From Angiostrongylus vasorum (lineage: Eukaryota > Nematoda > Chromadorea > Rhabditida > Metastrongylidae), in assembly GCA_018806985.1 (NCBI GenBank), contig JADANN010000197.1:513501-577500 (forward strand): DNA of 64,000 bases, in the 5' to 3' direction. Numbering within the stretch: the first letter of the stretch is position 1; every line of letters starts with the position of its first letter. A program made the position numbers and the translations under genes. Under the pieces are notes generated by a model, which saw only the letters and a list, made by a program, of their open reading frames with translations, had not been told where the DNA came from and did no database searches. This document shows positions 13,425 through 24,284 of the stretch, piece after piece.

Positions 13425-13665
13425 CAGCTTAACTGGGTTCAATACCGATTTGGGCTCCGTAGAACAATCCCTGTTGACGGCTGATTGCAGATGGCAGGTG
13501 ATCGATAGAACTAGCTGAGAGACAGGCGAAACGAAAGACCTCACATGGTGTGGTGGTGTGGTGGGAACGCGTTACTCCCCCGGAAAGCGACAATAGCGCG
13601 CTCGTTCTCGCCCCGCGCAGACACCTCGCGGTCCGAAGCTTTTGCAAATATCTCAGCAATGTAGA
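13425..13665 (+). mobile_element. SINE3 copy
   Basis: It begins TATAGCCTCAGCTTAACTGG, continues through GAGAGACAGGCGAAACG and a tRNA-like part with ATGGTGTGGTGG, and ends GCAAATATCTCAGCA. The same block order recurs at 16.0, 33.5, 48.9, 55.4 and 57.3-57.8 kb. Confidence 0.85.
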
Positions 13666-13694
13666 AGTTATATCTCGGCATAGATAGTTTATAT

Positions 13695-13955
13695 ATTTAT
13701 TTATATGATCTTATAATCTGATCTTCTTAAGCTGATGCCAGATTGGTGTAGGTCTTCGTATCACGAGGCACCCCAGCGTAGGTTCGCACAGGGGCAATCC
13801 CACTCTGTAACAGCACGGCTCCGAGGAAGGCGAAATCGCCAAAACGTCAACCATCGACGAGCAACACCAACAACAACGACAACAACAACGACAACGAAGA
13901 CCTATACCAACCTCGCAACAGCTTAAGAAGATCAGTTTGCAAGATCATAAATAAA
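13695..13955. repeat. Foldback element with decayed hammerhead core
   Basis: Two inverted arms of about 60 bp, 13696-13758 and 13895-13955, share TGATCTTCTTAAGCTG and GGTCTTCG with few mismatches. Between them lies a hammerhead-like block at 13817-13852 (GGCT CCGAGGA AGGC...GCC AAAAC GTC), with core changes from CUGANGA to CCGAGGA and from GAAA to AAAA. A CAA/CGA triplet run fills 13862-13900. The layout matches the foldbacks at 46.7 and 62.5 kb. Confidence 0.75.
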
Positions 13956-14256
13956 ACGATCATAATTTACTCGAGACCAAGTAAAATCAGTCCGCCTGCG
14001 AGAGGAAGGACATAGCAAATCAACTAGGTATTACAGTAGGTCTCTGAAATTTCACTTAAAAAGAGAGATGGTTTCGCTTTTTCGAAGAAAAAGCGGAGAA
14101 GAAGTTAATGGAGACTGTCTATCGATTAGGTGCAACATCATGAAGTCTTAAAAGCCGACTTTCATTAATCCCTCGGCAAGAATAGCAAAGAATAATCAAT
14201 AGTCTCCTATATGGCTTTGAAACGACACTGAGGTAGGCAGCACAAAATCTTTATTC

Positions 14257-14290
14257 GGCTAACGTTTCGGCGCTTCACATCTCAGAGCTG
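14257..14290 (-). repeat. Decayed hammerhead block of Penelope-type terminal repeat
   Basis: On the minus strand it reads CTCTGAGAT, a degenerate stem II, then GCCGAAACGTTAGCC. The GAAAC-GTT-AGCC half is intact but CUGANGA is damaged (CTGAGAT). I see nothing else assignable from 14300 to 15225. Confidence 0.6.
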
Positions 14291-15228
14291 CGTTGTGCCA
14301 AGTGGGCAGTGGAGGGGAACACTGCTCGAATGGGAATGTTTTTCAAAAGTGCCCTTTAAACAAGACGGATTTTGGTGAATTGTCATCCAGTATGGTCTGG
14401 TCTTTGGTGGGAATGCGTCCTGTGGTTCTCAGTATTTTTCACTTTTGCCGGCGCGTAACTTGAAAATATCTTAAAGACGCTGAAACATTAGTGTTTCAGC
14501 TCATTTATGTAGAAAATTGAACAAGTAATAGGCAGTAAATGAAAAAGTAATGAGCAGCAAATAAAAAAGACATGCACATGTAGGAAATTAGTGATCATTC
14601 TTGTAGAGGTTTAATGGAGGTCGGGTTTTAAGATATTGATGGTTTCGCTATGTGCCAGCGGGTGAACTGCCAACTGACACGGAACGGATTCGCTCCAAAA
14701 CACAGATTATATTGGATGCTGGGAATCGACCAATATCCTTCCTGTATAAAAGAGCACCTCCGAGTGGAGGTCCCTCATTGAGCGGTGCTCCCTCCACTGG
14801 ATTCAACTAGATACAACAAATTTCCCACGTCGGAGGAACGAAGAACTGTAAACCATCGACACTGATCAACGCGACTCTTAAGAAAGTGAAGGCGATGAAA
14901 CTTTAGCAGAATAAAAAGTTCTTTTGTACCACAGATCAATCAAATGAAAAATTGTTGACTGTGAAATCGCCTTTTGTATTCGTGAGAACGAAAGTTCACG
15001 TGTACATGAAGTGGACAACTGCTGAATGGTCGTCCTTGCATCCTCCACATGGAAGTTTGCGTACTCGCCATCGTTATAAAGTTAAGTGAAAAAAGTCTAT
15101 GAAAAATACATGGAGTTCCTGTGTTACTTTGGCAAAGAAAATGAAAAGGTGACAAAAATCTGAGTTTTATTAGGGTAGAATAAATGCGAGTTTACGATGG
15201 AATTAAGCAGATGTGATATTCTTCATGA

Positions 15229-15482
15229 GGTTGCGTGTAGCGCAATGATTAGAGGTGACCTGTAAATATACGTTGGTTTGATTTCAGGCCCTAGGTCGGT
15301 CAAGTTTTCCATCCGTACATGGTCCTTAAATTGGTAACGGACATGTCTGGGAGGGAAGCAGTACAGTTTTTACACACTGGTAGGGCCACCTATCACTGCA
15401 GATGCCAGATATTCATTCGATGACCTCTGTGCTTGATGAAGTGGAATGGATTGCGCATTCCACACTTGATCATTGATCACCG
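15229..15482 (+). mobile_element. SINE1 copy, decayed
   Basis: The tRNA-like head GCGTGTAGCGCAATGATTAG at about 15232 and the body and 3' blocks (TTGGTAACGGACATGTCTGG, TTCATTCGATGACCT, GGATTGCGCATTCC) follow SINE1 order. Confidence 0.75.
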
Positions 15483-15994
15483 CTGTAAATCTTATCTTTT
15501 GTCCGTCGATACTTTCTACCGATTACCACTTCCTAGTCACTTCGAATCCACTTAGCAATCCACTAATTGGGTGGGCCACCAAGCCTAATCGATCATTTTT
15601 CTCTTGTTTTTGGCAAAATAGCTATATCGACTCCTGTTATACTCAGACAGTTGGAGACTGTGCCTTGAGAACTATTCTCTCAGCGCGTTGCAGTTCGACA
15701 CGTCTTGGAGCACCTTCTAGTCATGAAAACGCGATAAACTGCTTGAAAGGTGTTGAAAGCCTGCTCATAATAACGGCTGCCTGAAGTTCACCTGTCAAGT
15801 AAACTAGTGATGCTTGGTGACTTAATGTCTACAATCGCAGAATGGTAGTTAAAATTAAACAGGCACCTCGGTTCACTACGATACACACAAGGTCGGTGGC
15901 CCTGACTCCGCATGCTGGGCTAACAAAGATCCCATTAGTTCATGGTTGGCAAAGTGATACTACCAGCCTGCGAAGATAAGCACACTGACTTAAT

Positions 15995-16215
15995 AATCGT
16001 AGCTGCAGCTTAGCTGGGTTTAATGTCAATTTGTGCTCGCCAGATCAGTCACGTTGACGGGTGAGTGCTGACGGCACGTTAGGGGTGAAAAGACTGCCTG
16101 AGAGAAAGACAGAACAAAGGGGCTTAGTGGTGCCGTGCGTAACATGTAGGCCCCGGAAAGAATAATCGCGATTCGAGCTAACCTGCAGTCCAAGTATTGA
16201 AAATATCTCAGCATC
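15995..16215 (+). mobile_element. SINE3 copy
   Basis: AGCTTAGCTGGGTTTAATG, TGACGGGTGAGTGCTGACGG, GAGAGAAAGACAG, GTGGTGCCGTGCG and GCGATTCGAGCTAACC occur in SINE3 order. GATTCGAGCT is a B-box-like element, supporting a tRNA-derived promoter. Confidence 0.8.
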
Positions 16216-16394
16216 ATTGTCATTGATATACTGTTTCAAAGCTGACTTTCCTTTAACTTCGGCATAACTAGTCAACCTACTCTTTCAATGATGATCTTCA
16301 CTCGATGCGAAGGCGGAAACTTCACATTAAGAAGGCAACGCCTGTGGACTTCGACTCCATCGCTCAAAAAAGGGCATTTACGACCTCCAAAATG

Positions 16395-17990
16395 GCAAGA
16401 CAGAAAATCACCTACCTATACTACTCTTATCCCTTCAACAATCATTTTCTCATACCCTCATATAGAGAGCATGGACAAGTCATCTCACCGATTTTCCCTT
16501 CCTAAATGCGACAAGCTCTTTCGTTGGTGTCGGATCGGATAACATCTGGCCCGGACACGACAAGACCAGAACACCTGTGGAACCCACCACCAGTCCTCAA
16601 CAACATACTTTCCTGGCTGTTCATATGTTACCTGTTAGTTAGGATGCAAGGTTCTCATTCAATGAAGGGGCAACAAGACTGTGTTACTGTTCAAAACGGA
16701 GACCTCTAAGACATCGGTAACTATCCCCCAATCCCCCTTGCTGTCTGTCGTCTGCAAACCTTTCACTCGACTCATCCCTAAACAAGATTGGCAGAACACT
16801 AAACGAAGGATAGCCATGCAACCAAGCAGGGTTTCGAAAATGGTTCACTAAGATGGAGGACGCCCACACAATGACGAGAGTCACTGAAGTGTCACCAGGG
16901 TACAAAAGACCGCTCTATCTCACTTTCATCTACTCTAGAGAAAGCCTTTGACTCAGTTGAGATAGAAGCAGTCATGGAATCCCTGGACAGTCAGGGACTT
17001 TCTACTCGGATTCTTCGTGAGCTGTATAAAGAATTTCACAACCAAGAAAACATCATTCTACAACGATGTTAACACTGACGTCAAAAGAGGAGCTAGGCAG
17101 TGCGATATCATCTCGCCAATGTTATTTAGCCTCCGCTCTCGAGGATGTAATGCGAGCGTTCTAATCGGTGAAACATGAGAGTGTAAATGGATGGTCGGTA
17201 ATTGCATCATATTCGCTTTGCTGATGACATCGTTCTTATAGCACTAAGCATTAACCAGGAAGAACGAATGTTAACCGACTTTGAAAACTCTTGTGGAAGG
17301 ATTAGTCTTCCATTACATCTCGCGAAAACGATGTTCATGAGGATCAGATATGTTCCGTATGGCGCCAATTCACGTTCAAAGGAATGAATATTTTCCAGTG
17401 CTTCAGCTACGTTTGTTTAACCCAGAAAGTCAATATGATGAGCGACTTAGCTCCAGAGTTCAGTAGGAGGAAGGGAGCGACTTGCGGAGAGTTAAAGTGT
17501 ATCAAAGATGTAGTGAAAAAAACAAAGAATATCTGACTCCGTGCCTAAGTTTTTGATTCCACTATTCTTCCTGCCTAAATGTATGCGTCCGAAATGTGGT
17601 CGCTGCGTAAGCAGTATGAAAGGTAACTTAGCCTTATTGAACGCGCAGTAGAAAGGACGATGCTAGGCGTACTCCGTATCACTCAAGTAGAGGAAGGGAT
17701 CCGAAACTCTGACCTACGTCAACGATCAAAAATCAAACGTAATGCTTATGCACAACAACCCATGGACAAGAGCCGTTAGTGATTGGATTCCTCGGGATGT
17801 CAAACACAGCAAGATTATCGACCCGATACGATTGTCAAGGTTCTTCAATAAAATCGTAGAAAAAAACATACGAAGGTAAGCGAGTCCCTAGAGCGAGTAG
17901 ACTTTATGGAGTTATACTTCTACGCAAGTGGGAAAAAGTGGAAAGTTTACTGGCACCGCCGCGAGTCACTCTACATTCGGCAGGACGGGT
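16395..17990 (+). pseudogene. RTE-A retrotransposon, reverse transcriptase and C-terminus
   Basis: Broken reading covers the pre-RT region (ALSLVSDRITSGPDTTRPEH near 16512), RT palm with KAFDSVEIEAVMESLD near 16940, then HHIRFADDIVLIALSINQEE near 17205 with the catalytic A-DD motif, a thumb/C-terminal region with ERAVERTMLGVLR near 17640, and AVSDWIPRDVK near 17775. Multiple frameshifts and stops make it non-functional. The endonuclease is absent, as expected of a 5'-truncated LINE insertion. Confidence 0.88.
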
Positions 17991-17999
17991 GATCTTGTA

Positions 18000-19780
18000 A
18001 GGCTATTTGGCTAGAAGCCTACAATCATGTTAAAGGTTCATAGCTAGCGATTCGACGTCGGATCTAAAGAATTATCCCGCGTTTTCTTTAGAAGGACCTG
18101 TTAGTTACATGCCACTGTATCCATGGTCTACGCCAACTATTCGCTCAAGCTTCTCTTCATGAGGAAAGTTGTGTCAGTGTAGGTACAATGTTGAGCCAGG
18201 AGTCTGCCTCGTAAACCAGATCACTTAGGTAGCGAGAACATAAATGGAAGCACTCTCTTCTTTCTTTCTTTCTCTAAAGGCTCCGCTAAATTTAAACATA
18301 TAGTATAAACCTCTAAGAAAACTCTAATCTGAAAGCTTCAATCTTGTTCCGATCTCGGAACAGCTTCTGGTGACATTCAGCGAATTCAGTAGAACGGCTA
18401 TCTGAGGATTCCAGCAAAGAAGAATGAATTTCCAAACTAATAAAGTGCCGTCCTTACGTGGAAATCGTGATCTAATACACATAATCCATGCTGTTAGTAA
18501 ACCATTAAGGTACCTAAGCATTTCTCTCGTTAAAACTCCTCTGTTTCGACGACTGCCTGCTCTGCCATGCGTCTACCACAACTGGTCACATGATATCGTA
18601 TTTGTGATTGACACTAAATACTTAGATCGCTTCAGTGCGACTTTTTATAAGACGAAAACAGCCGTCGCTGTGCGCTTTGGTAACGTCAATCACCTTTACT
18701 TTCCTAAACGAATTATGTTGATTGACAACTTCACATGTAGGTTGTCGTTCAATGCACCTATGTAGAAATAGCGAGGATTCCATAGAGACGAAGAGTTTTT
18801 AAACTCTTCAATTAAAAAAAAACAGATGATGGCGTAAGTTAGAGGAAGTGGTGTGTTTAAACCAACTACATACTACCGACGTTAATAAAGCGAAATGAGA
18901 ACTAAGAATGAAAATCTTCCTGTTAGCGAATTACATTTAGATAATACAACCGAATTAGTGTTCCAGCAAGAACTTGTCGAGGTGTTAAAAACGACTTCAC
19001 ACTAAGGAAATCAGTTGAGGAAACTTTATCCGATCCATCATAAGGAGATGTCCGCTACCAACTTACTAAGTTGGAAGCGATAAAGAAGTAGGTTGACCTA
19101 TGCCATGACCGGATGACCGTATGGTGAACAGTTGTATATAGTCGCCAAGGTGTTGTTGTCAAATCTAGCAAACATCGGAGCCATTCGCTCACATCCGTCA
19201 AGCTATTAGTTCTGGGCGAACCGGCTGATCTTCCTAATAGTTTGCGACCATGAAACGTCATTTGTCATCAAGATTGTTCAGATCTTCAAAGGATACGTTA
19301 CTGCAAGAAGTAACAGCTAGTCAATCAGTTCTGAAGATTTGAGAAAGACACTTTTTTTTGTGTCAGACATTTCCCTTTTTCTCACTTAACGTTTCCCTTA
19401 TCGGTCTTGAAACGGTTATACGCTATACAACTTCTTTTCTTGGCTCAGAATAAATACTAAAGTGGTCCTCCTTATCTGAATAGACATGAAATGGCTTTCG
19501 AAGATCGAATTTTAAGTCCACTGTTTTTCGACTTCTTTTCTCCGCTAGCGCGAATCGTGCTGATGTTTTGGACAAATCGATATGTTTTTGTTGAACAAAT
19601 TCTCAGAGAAAGCACTCTTTGTACCGCATTCCATTCAGCGGGGTGAGGTGAATAGATGGGAGGACTGCTCTCCCATATGGATCGGTTCAATAATATTAGA
19701 ACTGATCGTTCGCATCTATAGTTGTCGCACATGCTTCTCACTCTACGGTGGGAATCTCATATGCGGCTTCATCGTGAAAT
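18000..19780. other. Unassigned stretch
   Basis: A plus-strand open frame at 18424-18765 (113 aa) is the longest. It has no motif I recognise. Otherwise there is a short TTTC repeat at about 18262-18280 and nothing assignable. Confidence 0.3.
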
Positions 19781-19784
19781 GATA

Positions 19785-20045
19785 AACGATGAAGCCTTCG
19801 GCGTTAATCAATCCATGAAAAATGCGCCACGCATTCGACTTCTTCAAACGTCGTAGCGGTGGCATATCTGACCGATACAATGGTTTTCGGTGACCTAAGA
19901 GGTACGAGGTCGGTGCTCTTATTTTAACAAGCAAGTCTGGTGCCGAATCCCGAAGGGATGGAAAGCTGGTTGAAGCCGGGGCCCAAGTTGAAACTATCGG
20001 CTGATCCAGTTTGCAGATCAATTCTAAACACTGCGTTACACTCAG
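19785..20045 (-). mobile_element. SINE1 copy, decayed
   Basis: It shows GAAGCCTTCGGCGTTAATC at 19791, GCGCCACGCATTCGACTTC, GGTGGCATATCTG and a decayed head CACTGCGTTACACTC near 20030. Confidence 0.75.
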
Positions 20046-20284
20046 CCTTCATTCACAATATGGAATGAAGATGCGAAACCTGAAATGTTAGTACTTTAAT
20101 TAGACTATAGGATACTATAAAACGATTTATCTGGTGTGAGATATGAGCAAAACTAGGAACCTCGGGTGCGCTTCGAGCCTGCGATTGCTCTTTCCCGGGG
20201 TTCGCGTGCTATCCACCACATCAAGCGAAGCCACTTTTTGCCTCTTTCTCAGTCTTGTTTTTTACTCAAGCTAAGCTATCAGCA

Positions 20285-20470
20285 ATCATCCGTCAACGGG
20301 AATGACCTGGGGAGAACAATTCAGTATAGGATCCAGCTTAGCTAAAGGTGCAATCGAACCACAGTGTTTAATTTTTTATTTACTGCTTAACATTTTTTTT
20401 TCATGGCGTAGTAAAAAACTGTTTTAGATTAACCTGTTTAATCGCTGCAGTAAGAAACTGACTGGTAGAA
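20285..20470 (-). mobile_element. SINE3 fragments
   Basis: Blocks of the SINE3 reverse orientation are present (ATCCGTCAACGGGAATGACC, then TTTTTTATTTACTGC and TTTTCATGGCGTAG), with the tRNA-like middle missing. Confidence 0.55.
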
Positions 20471-20514
20471 GGGCAAAGCAATGGACTCCGTTGTTGTGTT
20501 GGATAGCACGTTAA

Positions 20515-20790
20515 AAAAAAGCACTCAGCGTTGATCAATCCCCTGAAGGATGCGCCATGCATTCAACTTCTCTAAGCATCGTTTGGAGGTGCTTGAATGC
20601 ATACCTGGCCTTTACAATGACTCGCGGTGGCCTACCGATCTATCAATCCAGTGCTGCTATCCTCCTAGACAAATCTGGCACTAATTTACCGACCCCTGAG
20701 GGATGGAAGGCTTTGTGAGCCATAGGCGCCGGGAGCGATTCCGTGTGTGTATTGCAGGACGCCTCCGACCACTGCCCCACACGCGCCTTC
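20515..20790 (-). mobile_element. SINE1 copy
   Basis: Well preserved. The 3' end AGCGTTGATCAATCCCC is near 20528 and the head is CACTGCCCCACACGCGCC near 20772. Confidence 0.88.
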
Positions 20791-21047
20791 GATAGCACTT
20801 TAGACCCCGGAAAAAGTTACCTCGGGCACGAAGCGAGGTTCCGCGTTTTACTCATATCTCAGCATCCTTGTGCTTCTGTTTCGCATTTTACCTTACCATG
20901 AAAAAAAAGAAAAGAAAGCAAATAAAACTCAAACATTGTAGCTTTATCAAGTATGTTTTTAACGCGTCGTTTTCTTGTTCAGCAATCACGAGGTTGTTAA
21001 ACAGCATACATTTACTTCCATAGAAAAACACAATACAATACAACAGT

Positions 21048-21083
21048 AGCTGACGTTTCGGCAGTATCGCCTTCTTCAGAGCC
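21048..21083 (-). ncRNA. Small hammerhead ribozyme motif, core intact
   Basis: On the minus strand it reads GGCU - CUGAAGA - AGGC...GCC - GAAAC - GUC - AGCU. All core positions of CUGANGA and GAAA are present. GGCU pairs with AGCU as stem I (one G-U), and GGC with GCC as stem II with a six-base loop and one extra A. Stem III is only two potential pairs with no loop, the form described for Penelope-associated variants that cleave as dimers. Predicted cleavage is after GUC. Confidence 0.8.
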
Positions 21084-21435
21084 TGGAAGGGTATACTGAC
21101 ATACAATTTACTAGGCCAAACGCTTCAATGACACTTACAAGAGCAGCTTCTCGAAAAAAACTCACCGCTTTTTTACGTGCCTTCCAATGAGGAAGATTAG
21201 AACAGCTGATTATAGTCGCATAAGGTTGATGACTGCACCATCCCACATCAGAAATTGATGCGAACATACGGGGTCAGCTCGCGTATGACCTTTGGGCATT
21301 CATCCCTGCTATTCATTGTAGGGTTTTTTGGCACTTATCCAAAGAGCCTCAGGAAGTTTTCGCGCTGGTGTTTTAGCCTCCTGTGCAAGGATATTGACTT
21401 TTACTTCAAAATCGTCCCCGCTATGCTTTTGTATC

Positions 21436-23200
21436 TTATGCGTGCCTAGTGGGGTACTTTGTCTTAGTTTTCGTTTGCCATCTAGATGTTCTTTTTATAC
21501 GGATACACAAAGACCTGCCCGTTTCGCCAGTATATTCATCTCCGCAATTATTACAAAAGATCAGGTATAACGTACCTGAACTCATACAATCACCGTCCCT
21601 GCCGTCAGGGCAGATTACGCAATTTGTTGTTTCGCATAGACGGTCATACAGGCGGTTACGAACTAACTGACGGCGTAGAGTAGCCGGTGGTATTTCAACT
21701 ATCGCTACCGATTCCTCTAGACCTGCCCTTCTTAAGCATCGTTTAATAGCTACGCTTACTTCATCGCTAATAAAGGGCAACATAAACGGCACTTTCTTTT
21801 GCCCAAGTGTTTCGCTTGGGCGCGTCGCTCTCCTTCTAAACTTATCTCGTGCGGTAACTATTTCGTAGCCATTGGAGATGGCCATTTGCCGAGCCAAGTC
21901 GTGCGATTCTTCCCTTTAGTTCACTGGTTGTGCACACAGAGGTGGCTGTTCGAAACATGTTTCTCACAAGCGCCCTCTTTGTGTGTGAAGGGTGGGAAGA
22001 AAAAGAAATGAACGAGGATGTTCTTGTTACTTGGCATTCGGCACCACTTTGTCATGTAACCGCTACTTAATAGGTTTATTTGAACGTTTAAAAAACGGAA
22101 GCAAGTTTTTTTCTCGGTTTCTCCCGCGTGAATTTTTATGTGCTCAGACTGCTCATTCAATGATGCAAAACATTTCCCGACCTCCTCCTCATTAGAGAAG
22201 ATGACAAAACAGTCATCAATATCTACAGTAGAGTAGCGGCCGGAGACCGAGAACGGGGGCTTCTATCTTTGACATAAACGCAATGGCAAGCCTTGGTGCC
22301 AGACCTTGTCCTAGTGCCAACTCTCTTATTTGCGCATAGTATTTGCCAGACAATCTGAAAGTGGAGCAGTTTAGGCACTCCTTTAGGGAGAGCCATTAGC
22401 TGCTGAATGGACAAGCCATGCATATTTATTCTTCCTTCATGTTTAACAAGAAGTTCGAAGATGGCTTGCATTGCGGAGTCATTCGATACGTTGGTGTACA
22501 ACGCAGTAACGTCGAAGGACTCCATCACGTACGCGTTATTAGGAGACGCGTTACGTAGACGTTCTAGGAACATTTGCGTGTTTGTGAGGTGAGCTGGAAT
22601 ATGGTTAAGCAACTGGGTAAGTATTAGGCTTAGAAACCAGGTTATTCTATCCGTTGGCCCGTCTACACAGCTGATGATGGGTCTAACCTTAAATGATGAC
22701 GAATTGGTCGACGCAAGATCATCAGGTGATACCAACTTATGTGTTTTAATAAGTAGGTATAGGACGGGACATGTTGGTGTATCGATTTTAAAGTGCGAAA
22801 TAACCGATGGTTTTAAACCTGCAGCCTTTGCCACACTGACCCATTGATTGTTTAGCTTTCAGTATTGACTTTTGTATTCCTTTTCAGAGGATGGGCGATA
22901 GAGGGTAGCATCACTAAGATGTTCCTCTCTTATCTCAACATCCAGCTGGCGAGGAATAACTACGAACTCTCCCCCCTTAACACTAACAGACAACCTTATT
23001 GTTTTTGAGTTTATTAATTCTCTAATTTCTCGCATGCCACATTTTTGTGCGGCTGCGAGGTTAGAGATAAGCTTTCTATCGCGGTAGTGATTAAGCGTCT
23101 TGAGAACGCCGTCCGAAAACATGCGGAATTCTCCATCGGTCCTGCTGTCTAAGAAACGCCCAGAGGTCATACGCGACCTGACCCCGTATGTTCGCATCAA
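21436..23200 (-). pseudogene. Penelope-type reverse transcriptase with GIY-YIG nuclease, frameshifted
   Basis: The N-terminal part (22859-23200) is continuous for 113 aa. The RT fingers/palm (22223-22834) include YLLIKTHK, VRPIISCVDGPTDR and VMESFDVTALYTN; the FDVTALYTN block is characteristic of Penelope-like RT. The frame breaks near 22400. The catalytic block at about 22220-22235 reads DIDDCFVIF in one frame where CRYIDD is expected, a two-base loss in the Tyr-Ile codons. The reading then continues through LNEQSEHIK and WCRMPSNKNILVHF, breaks again near 22010, and ends in a GIY-YIG domain (SSGTLYLIFCNNCG, EYTGETGRSLCIRIK at 21490-21560). At least three frame breaks make it inactive. Confidence 0.9.
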
Positions 23201-23399
23201 TTTCTGATGTGGGATGGTGCAGTCATCAACCTTATGCGACTATAATCAGCTGTTCTAATCTTCCTCATTGGAAGTGACGTAAAAAGCGGTGTTTTTCGAG
23301 AAGCTGTTGATCGTGTAATTACCACAGAGTTTTTCGTCTTTTTTGTAAGTGTTATTGAGGCGTTTTGCCTAATAAGTTGTACATCAGTGTACCCTTCCA

Positions 23400-23435
23400 G
23401 GCTCTGCAGAAGGCTATACTGCCGAAACGTCAGCT
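23400..23435 (+). ncRNA. Hammerhead motif, core mutated
   Basis: In the right arm: GGCT - CTGCAGA - AGGC...GCC - GAAAC - GTC - AGCT. It differs from its partner at 21048 by CTGCAGA in place of CTGAAGA, changing an invariant core A, so this copy should be inactive. Confidence 0.75.
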
Positions 23436-23869
23436 ACTGTTGTATTGTATTGTGTTTTTTCTATGCAAGTAAATGTATGCTGTATAACAACCCGCGATTG
23501 CTGAACAAGAAAACGACGCATTCATATTCCAAGGCCGAGGTTAGTAGAAAGTCAATCCTGGGATATGTTTTTAACCCTTTGAGTGATTCCCTTTGGACGC
23601 TCTGTTACGTCTTCCTTTGAAAGAATCGATTAATGGCTCGTGAAATTAAAATTTTCCGTCGGCGAACTAGTGAACAAGGTATTAATCGCAGATTTCTGAC
23701 GGTGGTGGTAGAACTTAAGTAACGTCTGTCCAATATCTATTTAGTGTGACACATCGGCGGTTGTCCAAACATCTAAATAGCCATTTGGAGAGGAGCTGTG
23801 ACACACTTGAAACTCTAACCAAAAAAAGTGGTCGACATTTGCTGAAGTAAAAGATAATGTGATGTGTTG

Positions 23870-24175
23870 AGTTATATGCTTCATGCATTCGGCTCCATTC
23901 GTGGCGTCGCAAAGGAGATGATTTAAAGCAAATTTGAATATTTAGGAGGCCGACAGACCAGTGGTAGTGATACCCATACTGGTTGGACCCTACTCCAAGC
24001 TCACAAGACTCTCATTGCTCCGGCCTCCAGAAGTTGCCACCAGTCTTGTCTGAGAAAAAGTGAACTCCCTGCCAGCCAAGTGGAAACGCTACAGCCCGAC
24101 TATCTCAAGACTGCAGGGAGAATCGACTGGACCAGCATAAAGATGGTAGAGTTAGGTAGCAATGTATCAACAATA
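23870..24175 (+). mobile_element. SINE2-like copy
   Basis: GTTATATGCTTCATGCATTC and TCCATTCGTGGCGTCGCA recur near 55275-55320. Further on, AGTCTTGTCTGAGAAAAAG, CAGCCAAGTGGAAACGCT and GGGAGAATCGACTGGACC match the copy at 39785-40135 read on the opposite strand. Confidence 0.65.
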
Positions 24176-24284
24176 AACTACGTAATGAGGTGTACACGTA
24201 ACCACTGCGCTCTATGAAGTCGACATTACCTGTATTACTTTTCGCCCCAATGATCATCGAATAACTCGACCGGACGTCAGCAAA

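Larger units (their letters stand above)
20965..23525. mobile_element. Penelope-like element with inverted terminal arms
   Basis: The RT/GIY-YIG coding remnant on the minus strand is flanked by long inverted arms, left about 20965-21290 and right about 23165-23525. The arms share TCGTTTTCTTGTTCAGCAATC (complement on the right), AGTAGCTGACGTTTCGGC and GATGGTGCAGTCATCAACC. Each arm contains a small hammerhead motif. This fits Penelope-like elements, which carry terminal repeats (pLTRs) with hammerhead variants. The right arm has one clear extra segment near 23290-23370. Confidence 0.88.

Noticed and set aside
13429..13659. 76-aa minus frame as a gene
   Set aside because: It lies wholly within a SINE3 copy.
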